Of a DNA stretch of 20,160 bases, positions 13,319 to 20,160 are shown piece after piece. Each line of letters begins with the position of its first letter. The first letter of the stretch is position 1. A program made the position numbers and the translations under genes. The DNA is from a virus. Under the pieces are notes generated by a model. It searched no databases and had not been told where the DNA came from. It saw only the letters and a program-made list of their open reading frames with translations. Location: IMG/VR virus record IMGVR_UViG_3300027714_000177, positions 1 to 20,160 of that record. The stretch is one strand, 5' to 3'.

Positions 13319-14665
13319 ATGGCTACATACACTGCAGCAAACGCGCTCAAGAAAATATCAACGGGTGATGAGTCTGGCACATGGGGCGACAGCACCAATA
13401 ACAACTTTGATATTATAGACCGTGCTTCGAACGGATTTGTTTCAATTGCTCTGTCTGCTACTTCTTTTACGTTGGCATTATCGACTACGGCAGTTTTGTC
13501 TAATGGTCACTATAAGGCAATAAAATTTACAGGGTCTCCGGGCGGCACATGCACCGTTACGTTGCAGCAAAACGACAAGGCCAGAATCTACATGATTCTG
13601 AACAGTACCAATCAATCTCTGTCTATTACGCAAGGGTCGGGGGCCAACGTCACTATTCTTGCGGACAACTCTGCAATTATTTTAGCTGACGGCGCTGGTT
13701 CGGGAGCCGCCGTTACTGATTTTAGTTCTCTTATTCGCATCTCGGAGTTGGACGGTGTTACTGCGGGAACAGTTACTGCCAGCAAAGCGGTTATTGTTGA
13801 CAGCAGCAAGGACATTACAGGTTTTAGAAATGTTACGCTGACGGGAGAGTTGGACGCGGCTACTTTAGACATTAGCGGGAACGCTGATATTGATGGCACA
13901 TTGGAGACAGATGCTTTTTCTATATCAGGCACTGTAGTATCTGCGACTGCGGCCGAGTTAAACTACAACGACACAGGTGCGGCAGTTGGAACGGTTGTTG
14001 CCAGCAAGACAGTCACGGCTGATGCTAACAAGGACGTGGCAAGCCTGCGCAACCTAACTCTTACGGGTGAGTTAGACGCGGCAACGTTAGACATATCTGG
14101 CGCGGGTGACGTTGCAGGGGCGCTGACCAACAACTCCGCAGCGGTAAAGGTCGCGGGTGTAGAAACTATTTATGTTCCTGCTGGAGCAATGTCTCCCACT
14201 ACTTCCTTTGGCTGTGCAGGGTTGTCTCAAGTGGAACTGTCAAACGGCCCTGAAATTAAAACGTTAGACTTTGACGCAAGCACTGACGAAAACGCGCAGT
14301 TTACCGTGTGCTTTCCCAAGTCTTGGAACGAAGGAACCATTACGTTTCAAGCGTTTTGGACAGTAACGGGTACAAACACAGGCACTGTGGCTTGGGGATT
14401 GCAGGGCGTAAGTATAGCAGACGATGTTTCTATAAATACCGCATTTGGGACTAACGTAGTTGCTACGGCTAAAGCATTCAGCGGCACATCTAACGACATG
14501 ACTGTTTCTGCGGTAAGTGGCGCGGTAACTGTAGCTAGTGCAGCGGTAGATACACAGACATACTTTCAGATTATGCGGGACGTATCGGCAGACGATCAGT
14601 CAGGGGATGCTAGGCTTTTAGGGATAAAACTGTTTTACACAACAGACGCAAAGAATGATGCCTAA
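13319..14665 (+). CDS. Long fibre protein, copy 3 of the shared C-terminal domain
   Basis: This gene encodes 448 residues. The N-terminal module has ANALKKISTGDESGTWGDST and NNNFDIIDRASNGFVSIAL, a familiar anchor domain of marine phage fibres ending near residue 145. Two copies of a repeat with TLTGELDAATLDISG follow, the second carrying ELNYNDTGAAVG and VASKTVTADANKDVAS as in the 8963 fibre. The C-terminal domain starts near residue 274 (KVAGVETIY), contains PKSWNEGT and ends in GIKLFYTTDAKNDA. The stop overlaps the glycine-rich gene at 14665 (TAATG), mirroring the 8963/9739 pair. It is probably a receptor-binding fibre or the carrier of the glycine-rich tip. Confidence 0.84.
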   Translation: MATYTAANALKKISTGDESGTWGDSTNNNFDIIDRASNGFVSIALSATSFTLALSTTAVLSNGHYKAIKFTGSPGGTCTVTLQQNDKARIYMILNSTNQSLSITQGSGANVTILADNSAIILADGAGSGAAVTDFSSLIRISELDGVTAGTVTASKAVIVDSSKDITGFRNVTLTGELDAATLDISGNADIDGTLETDAFSISGTVVSATAAELNYNDTGAAVGTVVASKTVTADANKDVASLRNLTLTGELDAATLDISGAGDVAGALTNNSAAVKVAGVETIYVPAGAMSPTTSFGCAGLSQVELSNGPEIKTLDFDASTDENAQFTVCFPKSWNEGTITFQAFWTVTGTNTGTVAWGLQGVSIADDVSINTAFGTNVVATAKAFSGTSNDMTVSAVSGAVTVASAAVDTQTYFQIMRDVSADDQSGDARLLGIKLFYTTDAKNDA

Positions 14666-15483
14666 TGACTTCTTTTGGATATGATATACTAGGGTTTGGC
14701 GTAAGTGGCGGTGGGCCTGTCACGCTTACTTCTGAGACTGCTATAAACAGTCAAAGTAACCGACAGGAAGTTACAACTTCTAGTTTTATATTTAGTGGTG
14801 GCACGTTAATTATCCCAGAAGATTTCTGGGTGTGGTCTGATACGCAAGGGACCGCAGGGCTAATAGTAGACACGCCTAACGCTACCATTGAAAATTACGG
14901 CAAAATTATTGGACGCGGTGGTAATGGATATAATAACCCTACGGGGGGTAGTTTAAACGGTAGTGAAGCAATCAGTATTACTGCTACAGGAGTAACCATC
15001 ATAAATTACTCTGGAGCATACATTGCAGGGGGCGGTGGGTGTGGTGGTCAGGCCCAAAATTCTGGTTCGGGTGGTGGAGCTGGTGGCGGTCACGGCGGCA
15101 ACTCTTTAGGCGGTGCTGGCGGTATATTAAATGCCTCTGGAGCCAACGGAACAGGGGCCGACGGTTTTGGTCGAGGCGGGGGTTCTGGCGGCGGCGGTTG
15201 TCAGATTAGCACGTTTGGTCGCAGTGGCGGCGGTGGCGGGGGTCGTATTTTGCCCGGATCTGGCGGTGCTGGGCTGGGATCTGGCGGTGCTGGTGGCTCC
15301 GCAGGTAATGTAGGCGGCAGCGGTAGCGGAAATGCAAACGGCGGCGGTGGCGGCTGGGGAGCAAATGGCGGAGCGGCAGCACAGCCACAGATAGGCGTGG
15401 GTCTTGGTGGCAAGGGCATTAAATCCAACAGCAATAGTTTTACACTGACGAACAACGGTACTATTTACGGCGCACAATCGTGA
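14665..15483 (+). CDS. Glycine-rich putative fibre-tip adhesin 2
   Basis: This gene encodes 272 residues. It starts MTSFGYDILGFGVSGGGPV, similar in its first residues to the adhesin at 9739. Residues about 30-80 form a beta-rich part (FSGGTLIIPEDFWVWSDTQG) and residues about 82-245 are Gly-rich, with INYSGAYIAGGGGCGG and many GGG runs. The C-terminus LTNNGTIYGAQS differs from that of adhesin 1 and resembles the N-x-G-x-I-Y-G ends of other phage glycine-rich fibre proteins. The overlap with the fibre gene suggests the pair functions together, as a tip on a shaft. The receptor is unknown. Two Cys residues in the Gly-rich part could form a disulfide. Confidence 0.8.
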   Translation: MTSFGYDILGFGVSGGGPVTLTSETAINSQSNRQEVTTSSFIFSGGTLIIPEDFWVWSDTQGTAGLIVDTPNATIENYGKIIGRGGNGYNNPTGGSLNGSEAISITATGVTIINYSGAYIAGGGGCGGQAQNSGSGGGAGGGHGGNSLGGAGGILNASGANGTGADGFGRGGGSGGGGCQISTFGRSGGGGGGRILPGSGGAGLGSGGAGGSAGNVGGSGSGNANGGGGGWGANGGAAAQPQIGVGLGGKGIKSNSNSFTLTNNGTIYGAQS

Positions 15484-15490
15484 GGGTGTT

Positions 15491-17695
15491 ATGCCACTAG
15501 CAAAGTTAAAGTTTAAACCCGGAATTAACAAAGAAACCACTCCGTTCTCTGAAGAAAACGGTTGGGTAAATTGTGATAAGATACGGTTTCGTTTTGGGTA
15601 TCCTGAAAAGCTTAACGGCTGGGAAAAGAACTCTAACAAAGCCTTTTTAGGTTTATGTCGTGGGATGCACGAGTTTGTAGCGTTAAATGGTGAGAAGTTT
15701 CTGGGCCTTGGAACCGAGTTAAAGTTTTATATCAAGCAAGGAACGGGCTTCAAAGACGTTACTCCTCTCAGGCAAACAACTTCTGCGGGAGATGTTACTT
15801 TTTCTGCAAGCAACGGTTCCGCTGTAATTACAGTGACGGATACAAATCATGGTTGTGTGGCTAATGACTTTGTTACTTTTTCTGGAGCAGCCACACTGGG
15901 TGGCACCATAACAGCTAATGTTTTGAATCAAGAGTATCAGATTACAGATGTTGTGGATGGAAACACTTACAAGATATCGGCAAGGACCCTCACTACGATT
16001 GAAAGCATTACCGTATCGGGAGGGTTAGATGCTACCGCTGTTGCTGCTAACGGTAGCGACACGGGCAATGGTGGGAGTAGCGTTGTTGGGACATACCAAA
16101 TTGGCACTGCATTAAACGATGCTGTGTTTGGCACGGGTTGGGGTGCAGGAGTTTGGGGCGGAACAACAACAGGGGCGCTTACCACAACATTGAATGAGGG
16201 CGGCACCCTTTCTAACAGTGATACTACTATTACGGTGGCTAGTTCCACGGGCATTGTTGCTACCGATATTATCATGATAGGCACGGAACTTATTCTGGTG
16301 GGTGGTATAAGCTCTAACGACTTGACGGGTTGTACTAGGGGTCACAAGGGCACTACTGCTACAACACATACGGACGGGTCTGCAGTACGGCTTGCTTCGG
16401 GTAACGCTTCTACTGCGGATAACTTTTCAGGGTGGGGTTTGGCCTTAATCTCGGGAACCATTACTTCATCTGCAAACCTGCGCATTTGGTCACAAGACAA
16501 CTTTGGTGAAGACTTGCTGTTGAACGAAAGAAACGGCAGGATTTATTATTGGGACAGAACTAACGGCACAAGTACAAGGGCCAAGTTTCTAACCGATAGT
16601 GCCTTGGGCCTTGGCACACGGACATCGGTTCCTACTATAGCCACACAGGTTCTTCTGTCTGACCGAGACAGGCATGTTATTGCGTTTGGCGCGGACGGTC
16701 TTGGCGCTACATCGGCAGCAACGGATGGCAGTGGGGTTCAAGACCCGTTGCTAATACGGTTTAGCAGCCAAGAAAACCCTGTTGATTGGTATCCTACCTC
16801 CACCAATACGGCGGGTGATTTGCGTATAAGCTCTGGCTCCAAGATTATTCAAGCTGTAGAAACACGGCAACAGATATTGGTGTTTACAGATGTTTCTATC
16901 CACGCAATGCAGTTTCTTGGACCGCCATTTACGTTTGGTATAAACCTAATTTCTGAAAACATTACCATCGCTAGTCCGAAGGCTGCGGTTGCGGTGGACG
17001 ATGCGGTGTTTTGGATGGGTGCGGCAGAGTTCTATGCGTTTACGGGGGCTGTTCAAAGAATACCCTGCACTGTTAGGGACTATGTGTTTGATGACATTAA
17101 CGAGTCTCAGTTTGATAAGATTGTTGCAGGAGCTAACGTGTCCTTTTCGGAGGTGTGGTGGTTTTATCCTTCTGCAGCCTCAAGCGAGAACGACAGGTAT
17201 GTGGTTTACAACTACCTTGAGAAGCTTTGGTTTATCGGAAACCTAGCTAGAACGGCATGGTTGGATCGGGGGATTTCTTCGCTGCCTTTAGCTGCGGGGA
17301 CTACAAACTTCTTGTTTAATCAAGAGGTGGGCGCACAGGATGACGGCTCTGCTATGACCTCGTTTATTGAGTCGGGGGACATGTCTATTACAGAAGGCAA
17401 TCAGTTCTCTTTTATCAGCAGGGTAATACCGGACATTAACTTTAGGGAAACTGTAAACACTTCCTCTATGGATTTCATTATGGAGACTAAGAACTTTCCG
17501 GGCCAAACGGACCAGAACAGTTCCACCAATACAATATCAAAGACATCTAGTACGCCTGTGGATCAGTACACTAACCAATACTTTACACGATTAAGAGGGC
17601 GGAGCTTTACGCTCAAGCTACAATCTACAGATGCAAACGTCCTCTGGAGATTGGGTGTGCCGCGTGTAGATATTAGACCAGATGGGAAACGATAA
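15491..17695 (+). CDS. Tail nozzle / DNA stabilisation protein (P22 gp10-like or T7 gp12-like)
   Basis: This 734-residue protein is the largest in the window. The N-terminus PLAKLKFKPGINKETTPFSE, then ENGWVNCDKIRFRFGYPEKL and LGLCRGMHEFVALNGEKFLG, is typical of the stabilisation/nozzle proteins of podovirus-like marine phages. Residues about 233-302 hold an inserted beta module with TELILVGGI and LTGCTRGHKGTTATTHTDG, a domain that recurs in unrelated phage tail proteins. The C-terminal half contains FSSQENPVDWYPT, ETRQQILVFTDVSIHAMQ and YNYLEKLWFIGNL, with the end RLGVPRVDIRPDG. It would close the tail below the adaptor ring. P22 gp10-like and T7 gp12-like are both possible; a general nozzle role is well supported by size, motifs and order. 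Confidence 0.83.
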   Translation: MPLAKLKFKPGINKETTPFSEENGWVNCDKIRFRFGYPEKLNGWEKNSNKAFLGLCRGMHEFVALNGEKFLGLGTELKFYIKQGTGFKDVTPLRQTTSAGDVTFSASNGSAVITVTDTNHGCVANDFVTFSGAATLGGTITANVLNQEYQITDVVDGNTYKISARTLTTIESITVSGGLDATAVAANGSDTGNGGSSVVGTYQIGTALNDAVFGTGWGAGVWGGTTTGALTTTLNEGGTLSNSDTTITVASSTGIVATDIIMIGTELILVGGISSNDLTGCTRGHKGTTATTHTDGSAVRLASGNASTADNFSGWGLALISGTITSSANLRIWSQDNFGEDLLLNERNGRIYYWDRTNGTSTRAKFLTDSALGLGTRTSVPTIATQVLLSDRDRHVIAFGADGLGATSAATDGSGVQDPLLIRFSSQENPVDWYPTSTNTAGDLRISSGSKIIQAVETRQQILVFTDVSIHAMQFLGPPFTFGINLISENITIASPKAAVAVDDAVFWMGAAEFYAFTGAVQRIPCTVRDYVFDDINESQFDKIVAGANVSFSEVWWFYPSAASSENDRYVVYNYLEKLWFIGNLARTAWLDRGISSLPLAAGTTNFLFNQEVGAQDDGSAMTSFIESGDMSITEGNQFSFISRVIPDINFRETVNTSSMDFIMETKNFPGQTDQNSSTNTISKTSSTPVDQYTNQYFTRLRGRSFTLKLQSTDANVLWRLGVPRVDIRPDGKR

Positions 17696-17862
17696 TGGCT
17701 ACCAGCACTCCTGCACCATTCTTTCCGTTACCGCCTCAAGAATACAAGCAAGAGTATTTGAACGAGGTGGTTCGATCTTTCTCTGTGTTTTTGAATCAAT
17801 TCAACAACACTCAACAAGTTGCAGACGATGACACGACTGCACTAAGCTGGTTTATGGGCTGA
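17695..17862 (+). CDS. 55-residue tail-region mini-protein
   Basis: This short gene starts in the stop of the nozzle gene (TAATG) and ends in the start of the next (TGATG). The product reads MATSTPAPFFPLPPQEYKQE, then a helix with EVVRSFSVFLNQFNN and an acidic end with SWFMG. Proteins of this size with a Pro-rich N-terminus and one helix recur next to nozzle-type genes in marine phages, as I recall. Tight coupling on both sides and normal codon use support a real gene. A role as a small nozzle plug or assembly factor is only a guess. Confidence 0.7.
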   Translation: MATSTPAPFFPLPPQEYKQEYLNEVVRSFSVFLNQFNNTQQVADDDTTALSWFMG

Positions 17863-18182
17863 TGGCTAACGCATATGTAAACGCAAAGGTTGATCTAACA
17901 ACAACCAACGTGACCACACTTTATACGTGTGGACCCTTTGCTACCGCAATTATAAAGTCTATCCTTGTATCAGATGACAGCAACAACGCGGACACTCTGA
18001 CGTTAACGTTGACCAACGGCACAAGCATTTTTAGTTTGTATAAGGACAAGGCGGTTGGAGCTAAGGGCACGGTTGAGTTATTGACGGCTCCTCTGGTGGT
18101 TCAAGCGGATGAAGTTTTAAAGGTTACGGCTGCAACAGCTAACAGGTTGCATGTTGTAGCTAGTATTTTGGAGATTTCCTGA
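17862..18182 (+). CDS. Small virion protein, relative of the protein at 8610
   Basis: This gene encodes 106 residues of beta-rich sequence: TNVTTLYTCGPFATAIIKSI, LTLTLTNGTSIFSLYKDKAV, VVQADEVLKVTAATANRLHV and an end VASILEIS. The pattern of an LYT strand, a strand with I-x-x-I-L/V-V-S-D, a turn with A/G-D-E/I-x-K and a terminal S-x-L-E-I-S aligns by eye with the protein at 8610. It probably has the same fold, in the tail or as a fibre cap. It lies between the nozzle gene and the ejection-type genes, and its start is coupled to the mini-gene before it. Confidence 0.75.
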   Translation: MANAYVNAKVDLTTTNVTTLYTCGPFATAIIKSILVSDDSNNADTLTLTLTNGTSIFSLYKDKAVGAKGTVELLTAPLVVQADEVLKVTAATANRLHVVASILEIS

Positions 18183-18215
18183 TAATGTGCAGGCAATTCA
18201 TAGCGGTGGTTTGGT

Positions 18216-19022
18216 ATGGGCATTAACTTTGGCGGTATTATAGGCGGCATTGCTGGGGCGTTGATCCCCGGAGCGGCTGGAGCGGGGTTCTTGGCTCCTG
18301 CTATTGGTGCAGGGTTAGGCACGTTGGCTGGTGGCGGAAGCTCTAAGAACGCTATTAAGTACGCGCTTTTGGCTGGCGGTGCTAACACAGCCTTTGGTAT
18401 TGGTGATGCTCTTAAAGGCACACAAATGGGCGGAGCTTTAAGTAATCAAATGGGTAAGGCTGGCTTTGGCCCGGGAAGTCCTATGAAAACCATAGCTGGA
18501 GGCAATGACAAGAAGGGTATTTTATCAAACCCGTTTGTTCAAGCTTTTGGATTGTCGGCGTTGGCCGGGAAACCAAAGCAGCCTACTACTTACACAGGCA
18601 CGGGAAGTTCTGGGGGATTCGATGGATCAAGCATTGATAGGTCTAAGTTTTTAGACAACCTCTACGCAAGTCGGTTCGATGGTACGAGGTTTAACACTGC
18701 CGGAGAACGAGATGAGTACGACAGGAATATGGAAGATGGTGTAGGTATTGATCCTACACTATACGCAAGAGGTGGCTTAATCGAAGGCCCCGGAACAGGG
18801 ACCAGTGATGATATCCCTGCAATGATCTATCAGGACGGCAACCCTGTTCAGGAAGCTATGCTTTCAAATGGGGAAGTTGTTTTGTCTCTAAAGGACTTGA
18901 GCAATATAGGTGGCGGAGACGCTGAGATGGCAGGCAAAATGATCGGGGATGCTCCCAATGGCACCCGAGGAGCCGTAGCCGCCAAGCTATTTAGGAACAT
19001 GCAGGAATTTAAAAATGGTTGA
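18216..19022 (+). CDS. Candidate internal virion (ejection) protein with Gly/Ala-rich membrane-active segment
   Basis: This gene encodes 268 residues. Residues about 5-40 are a Gly/Ala-rich hydrophobic stretch (GGIIGGIAGALIPGAAGAGF) with GxxxG spacing, able to interact with membranes. The C-terminal part contains RGGLIEGPGTGTSDDIPAM at about 185-203, then LSNGEVVLSLKDLSNIGGG. The GPGTGTSDDIPA motif recurs in internal or ejection proteins and tail-lysin-type proteins of marine phages. Located after the nozzle gene and before a Gln-rich companion, it fits an internal core protein released into the host envelope. It overlaps the next gene by 8 bases. The assignment is inference from motif and position. 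Confidence 0.72.
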   Translation: MGINFGGIIGGIAGALIPGAAGAGFLAPAIGAGLGTLAGGGSSKNAIKYALLAGGANTAFGIGDALKGTQMGGALSNQMGKAGFGPGSPMKTIAGGNDKKGILSNPFVQAFGLSALAGKPKQPTTYTGTGSSGGFDGSSIDRSKFLDNLYASRFDGTRFNTAGERDEYDRNMEDGVGIDPTLYARGGLIEGPGTGTSDDIPAMIYQDGNPVQEAMLSNGEVVLSLKDLSNIGGGDAEMAGKMIGDAPNGTRGAVAAKLFRNMQEFKNG

Positions 19023-20088
19023 AACTGTAACACAGATTAGCAGGACCGAGATTCCTGACTACCTTCGCAAGTATCAAGAAGAAATACTTACACGAGCGCA
19101 AGGGTTAGGCAAAGATGCTGGGTTTGTTCTGCCAGAGTATAATGTTGCGGGTCGAAGTCCTATGCAGCAACAAGCCTCGAACCTTACATCGGCTGGGTTG
19201 GGGTCGTATGCTCCCATGTTACAGGCAGGAGCTAACACATTGGGCGCTGGCATCGGCACCATGTACGGGGGTGCAGGCGCTCTTGGTCAAACTAACCAAG
19301 CAATCAGCGGTATTCAGGGCGCTGTCGGTCAGGGGTACTCGGACCTTGCAGGAACGGGCGCACAGTTTGACCCGAGTGGCATTCAACAGTTCATGAACCC
19401 GTATGAGGATCAGGCTGTTCAGCAAGCCATGACGGACATTCGCCGTCAGGGTGAGCAGCAACGTGCTGGTATTGACGCTCAGGCTACTGGTGCTGGAGCA
19501 ATGGGCGGGTCTCGTCAGGCCGTCCGTCAGGGTCAGTTGGATGAAAGTATTCTAAACCAGCAAGGTCGCACTGCGGCTGGCATGCGTCAGGCTGGTTATC
19601 AAGGTGCCGCGCAACGTGCGCAATCAGCATACGAGCAATCAATGGGCCGTCAACAACGGGCCGCATTGTCGGGTGCGCAAATGGGTATTCAAGGTGGTCA
19701 GGCTTCAGGGCAGTTGGGTGTTGGCATGGCTGGTCAATACGGTTCGTTGGGCCGTGGTATTGGGTCCTTGGGCATGCAGCAAGCGCAGCTTGGCGAGGCA
19801 ACTCAGGGTCTTGGATTTAAAGACATCAACATGCTTAGTACGATGGGCGGACAAGAGCAGACACAACAGCAGGCTATGCTGGATGCTACCCGCCAGAACC
19901 AATACCAGAATGTTATGTCTCCGTATCAGCAACTTGGGTTCTACTCGGACATTTATCAGGGCATGCCCACGGCGCAGCAGACATTCCAGCAGCAACAGCA
20001 ACCAAGCCCGAGTGCGATCTCTCAGATCGGTGGCCTTGGCTTAGGTCTGTATGGTCTACAACAATCAGGCATGTTTGGAGGTAATTAA
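19015..20088 (+). CDS. Candidate internal virion protein, Gln/Gly/Ala-rich
   Basis: This gene encodes 357 residues. The N-terminus has EIPDYLRKYQEEILTRAQGL and the segment LPEYNVAGRSPMQQQASNL. Residues about 126-170 carry FMNPYEDQAVQQAMTDIRRQ and GAGAMGGSRQAV, a hallmark I recall from internal virion proteins of marine podovirus-like phages. The middle is a long helical Gln/Ala/Gly region and the end is Gln-rich (FQQQQQPSPSAIS) with a final GGLGLGLYGLQQ. The composition suits a protein that unfolds through the tail channel. It stops in an overlap with the next start (TAATG). Confidence 0.77.
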   Translation: MVETVTQISRTEIPDYLRKYQEEILTRAQGLGKDAGFVLPEYNVAGRSPMQQQASNLTSAGLGSYAPMLQAGANTLGAGIGTMYGGAGALGQTNQAISGIQGAVGQGYSDLAGTGAQFDPSGIQQFMNPYEDQAVQQAMTDIRRQGEQQRAGIDAQATGAGAMGGSRQAVRQGQLDESILNQQGRTAAGMRQAGYQGAAQRAQSAYEQSMGRQQRAALSGAQMGIQGGQASGQLGVGMAGQYGSLGRGIGSLGMQQAQLGEATQGLGFKDINMLSTMGGQEQTQQQAMLDATRQNQYQNVMSPYQQLGFYSDIYQGMPTAQQTFQQQQQPSPSAISQIGGLGLGLYGLQQSGMFGGN

Positions 20089-20160
20089 TGAATGTATTAA
20101 ACAGAGGTATGTTCAAGAACCGTGATTCTCGAAACAGGCTGGCACAGATGGGTGGCATTC
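20088..20160 (+). CDS. Start of a further putative internal virion protein (cut by window end)
   Basis: An ATG overlaps the previous stop (TAATG) and opens a frame to the window end: MNVLNRGMFKNRDSRNRLAQ, then MGGI. The pattern RGMFKNRD-RN-L--MGGI matches N-termini of proteins that follow the Gln-rich internal protein in marine phage contigs. A large internal or ejection protein is expected, but only 24 residues are visible. Confidence 0.62.
   Translation, partial: MNVLNRGMFKNRDSRNRLAQMGGI

Noticed and set aside
8963-14665. Diversity-generating retroelement acting on the repeated fibre ends
   Set aside because: No reverse transcriptase gene or template repeat is visible in the window, and differences among the copies are spread over codon third positions and not focused on adenines.
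18183-18215. Tiny ORF from ATG at 18185 before the 18216 gene
   Set aside because: Only 13 codons with no motif; the gap more likely just holds the ribosome site of the next gene.
1-20160. tRNA or rRNA genes, insertion sequences, integration sites
   Set aside because: No tRNA-like cloverleaf, transposase or integrase signature, or terminal inverted repeats seen on reading both strands; gaps between genes are too short for most of these. A proper scan was not possible.

Overview
The window reads as the virion-structure half of a tailed double-stranded DNA phage genome, most likely a marine phage with a podovirus-type tail. Every supported gene lies on the + strand. Genes are packed with overlaps of a few bases (TAATG and ATGA junctions). 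Most products resemble families I know from uncultured marine phage contigs and from cyanophages. The podovirus reading rests on two adaptor-like proteins, a large nozzle/stabilisation-type protein and candidate internal virion (ejection) proteins, with no tape-measure, sheath or baseplate gene visible. Hand counts on sample lines give GC mostly in the 40s to about 50-60 %, which is higher than typical SAR11 phages. The host cannot be named from the sequence. No integrase, insertion sequence, tRNA, rRNA, CRISPR array or replication gene is visible.

Layout. (a) 1-2496, head: the C-terminal part of a scaffold-like protein, a conserved small protein, a putative decoration protein and the gpT-like major capsid protein. 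(b) 2497-2649, the main non-coding gap: a strong intrinsic terminator with a UUCG loop behind the capsid gene, then a leader with two overlapping hairpins. (c) 2650-3794: two putative virion surface proteins. (d) 3787-5039: a cassette of four very small lysine-rich proteins plus one single-pass membrane protein. (e) 5042-7391: head-tail connector region with a P22 gp4-like and an SU10/T7 gp11-like adaptor and three small conserved proteins. (f) 7393-15483: an unusually large fibre module of about 8 kb. (g) 15491-18182: the nozzle/stabilisation protein and two small partners. (h) 18216-20160: candidate internal virion proteins, the last cut by the window end.

The fibre module is the most interesting part. 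Three fibre genes carry the same C-terminal domain of about 175 residues behind three different N-termini. Two of them are followed, with a TAATG overlap, by a glycine-rich protein that could be a tip adhesin. Behind the third there is only a 42-base scrap that reads like the last 13 codons of such a glycine-rich gene, so a partner gene appears to have been deleted. A separate fibre gene at 11127 changes from about 50 % GC to roughly 35 % GC after its conserved N-terminal part, as expected if its tip was swapped in. A tail-assembly-chaperone-like gene and a cyanophage-like tail protein lie in the same module.

Working together, the genes would build the capsid (a-c), possibly supply basic proteins to it (d), join head to tail (e), place several exchangeable adhesins on the tail (f), close the tail (g) and supply the proteins ejected with the DNA (h). 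All function statements come from remembered family resemblance and gene order; no database search was possible.
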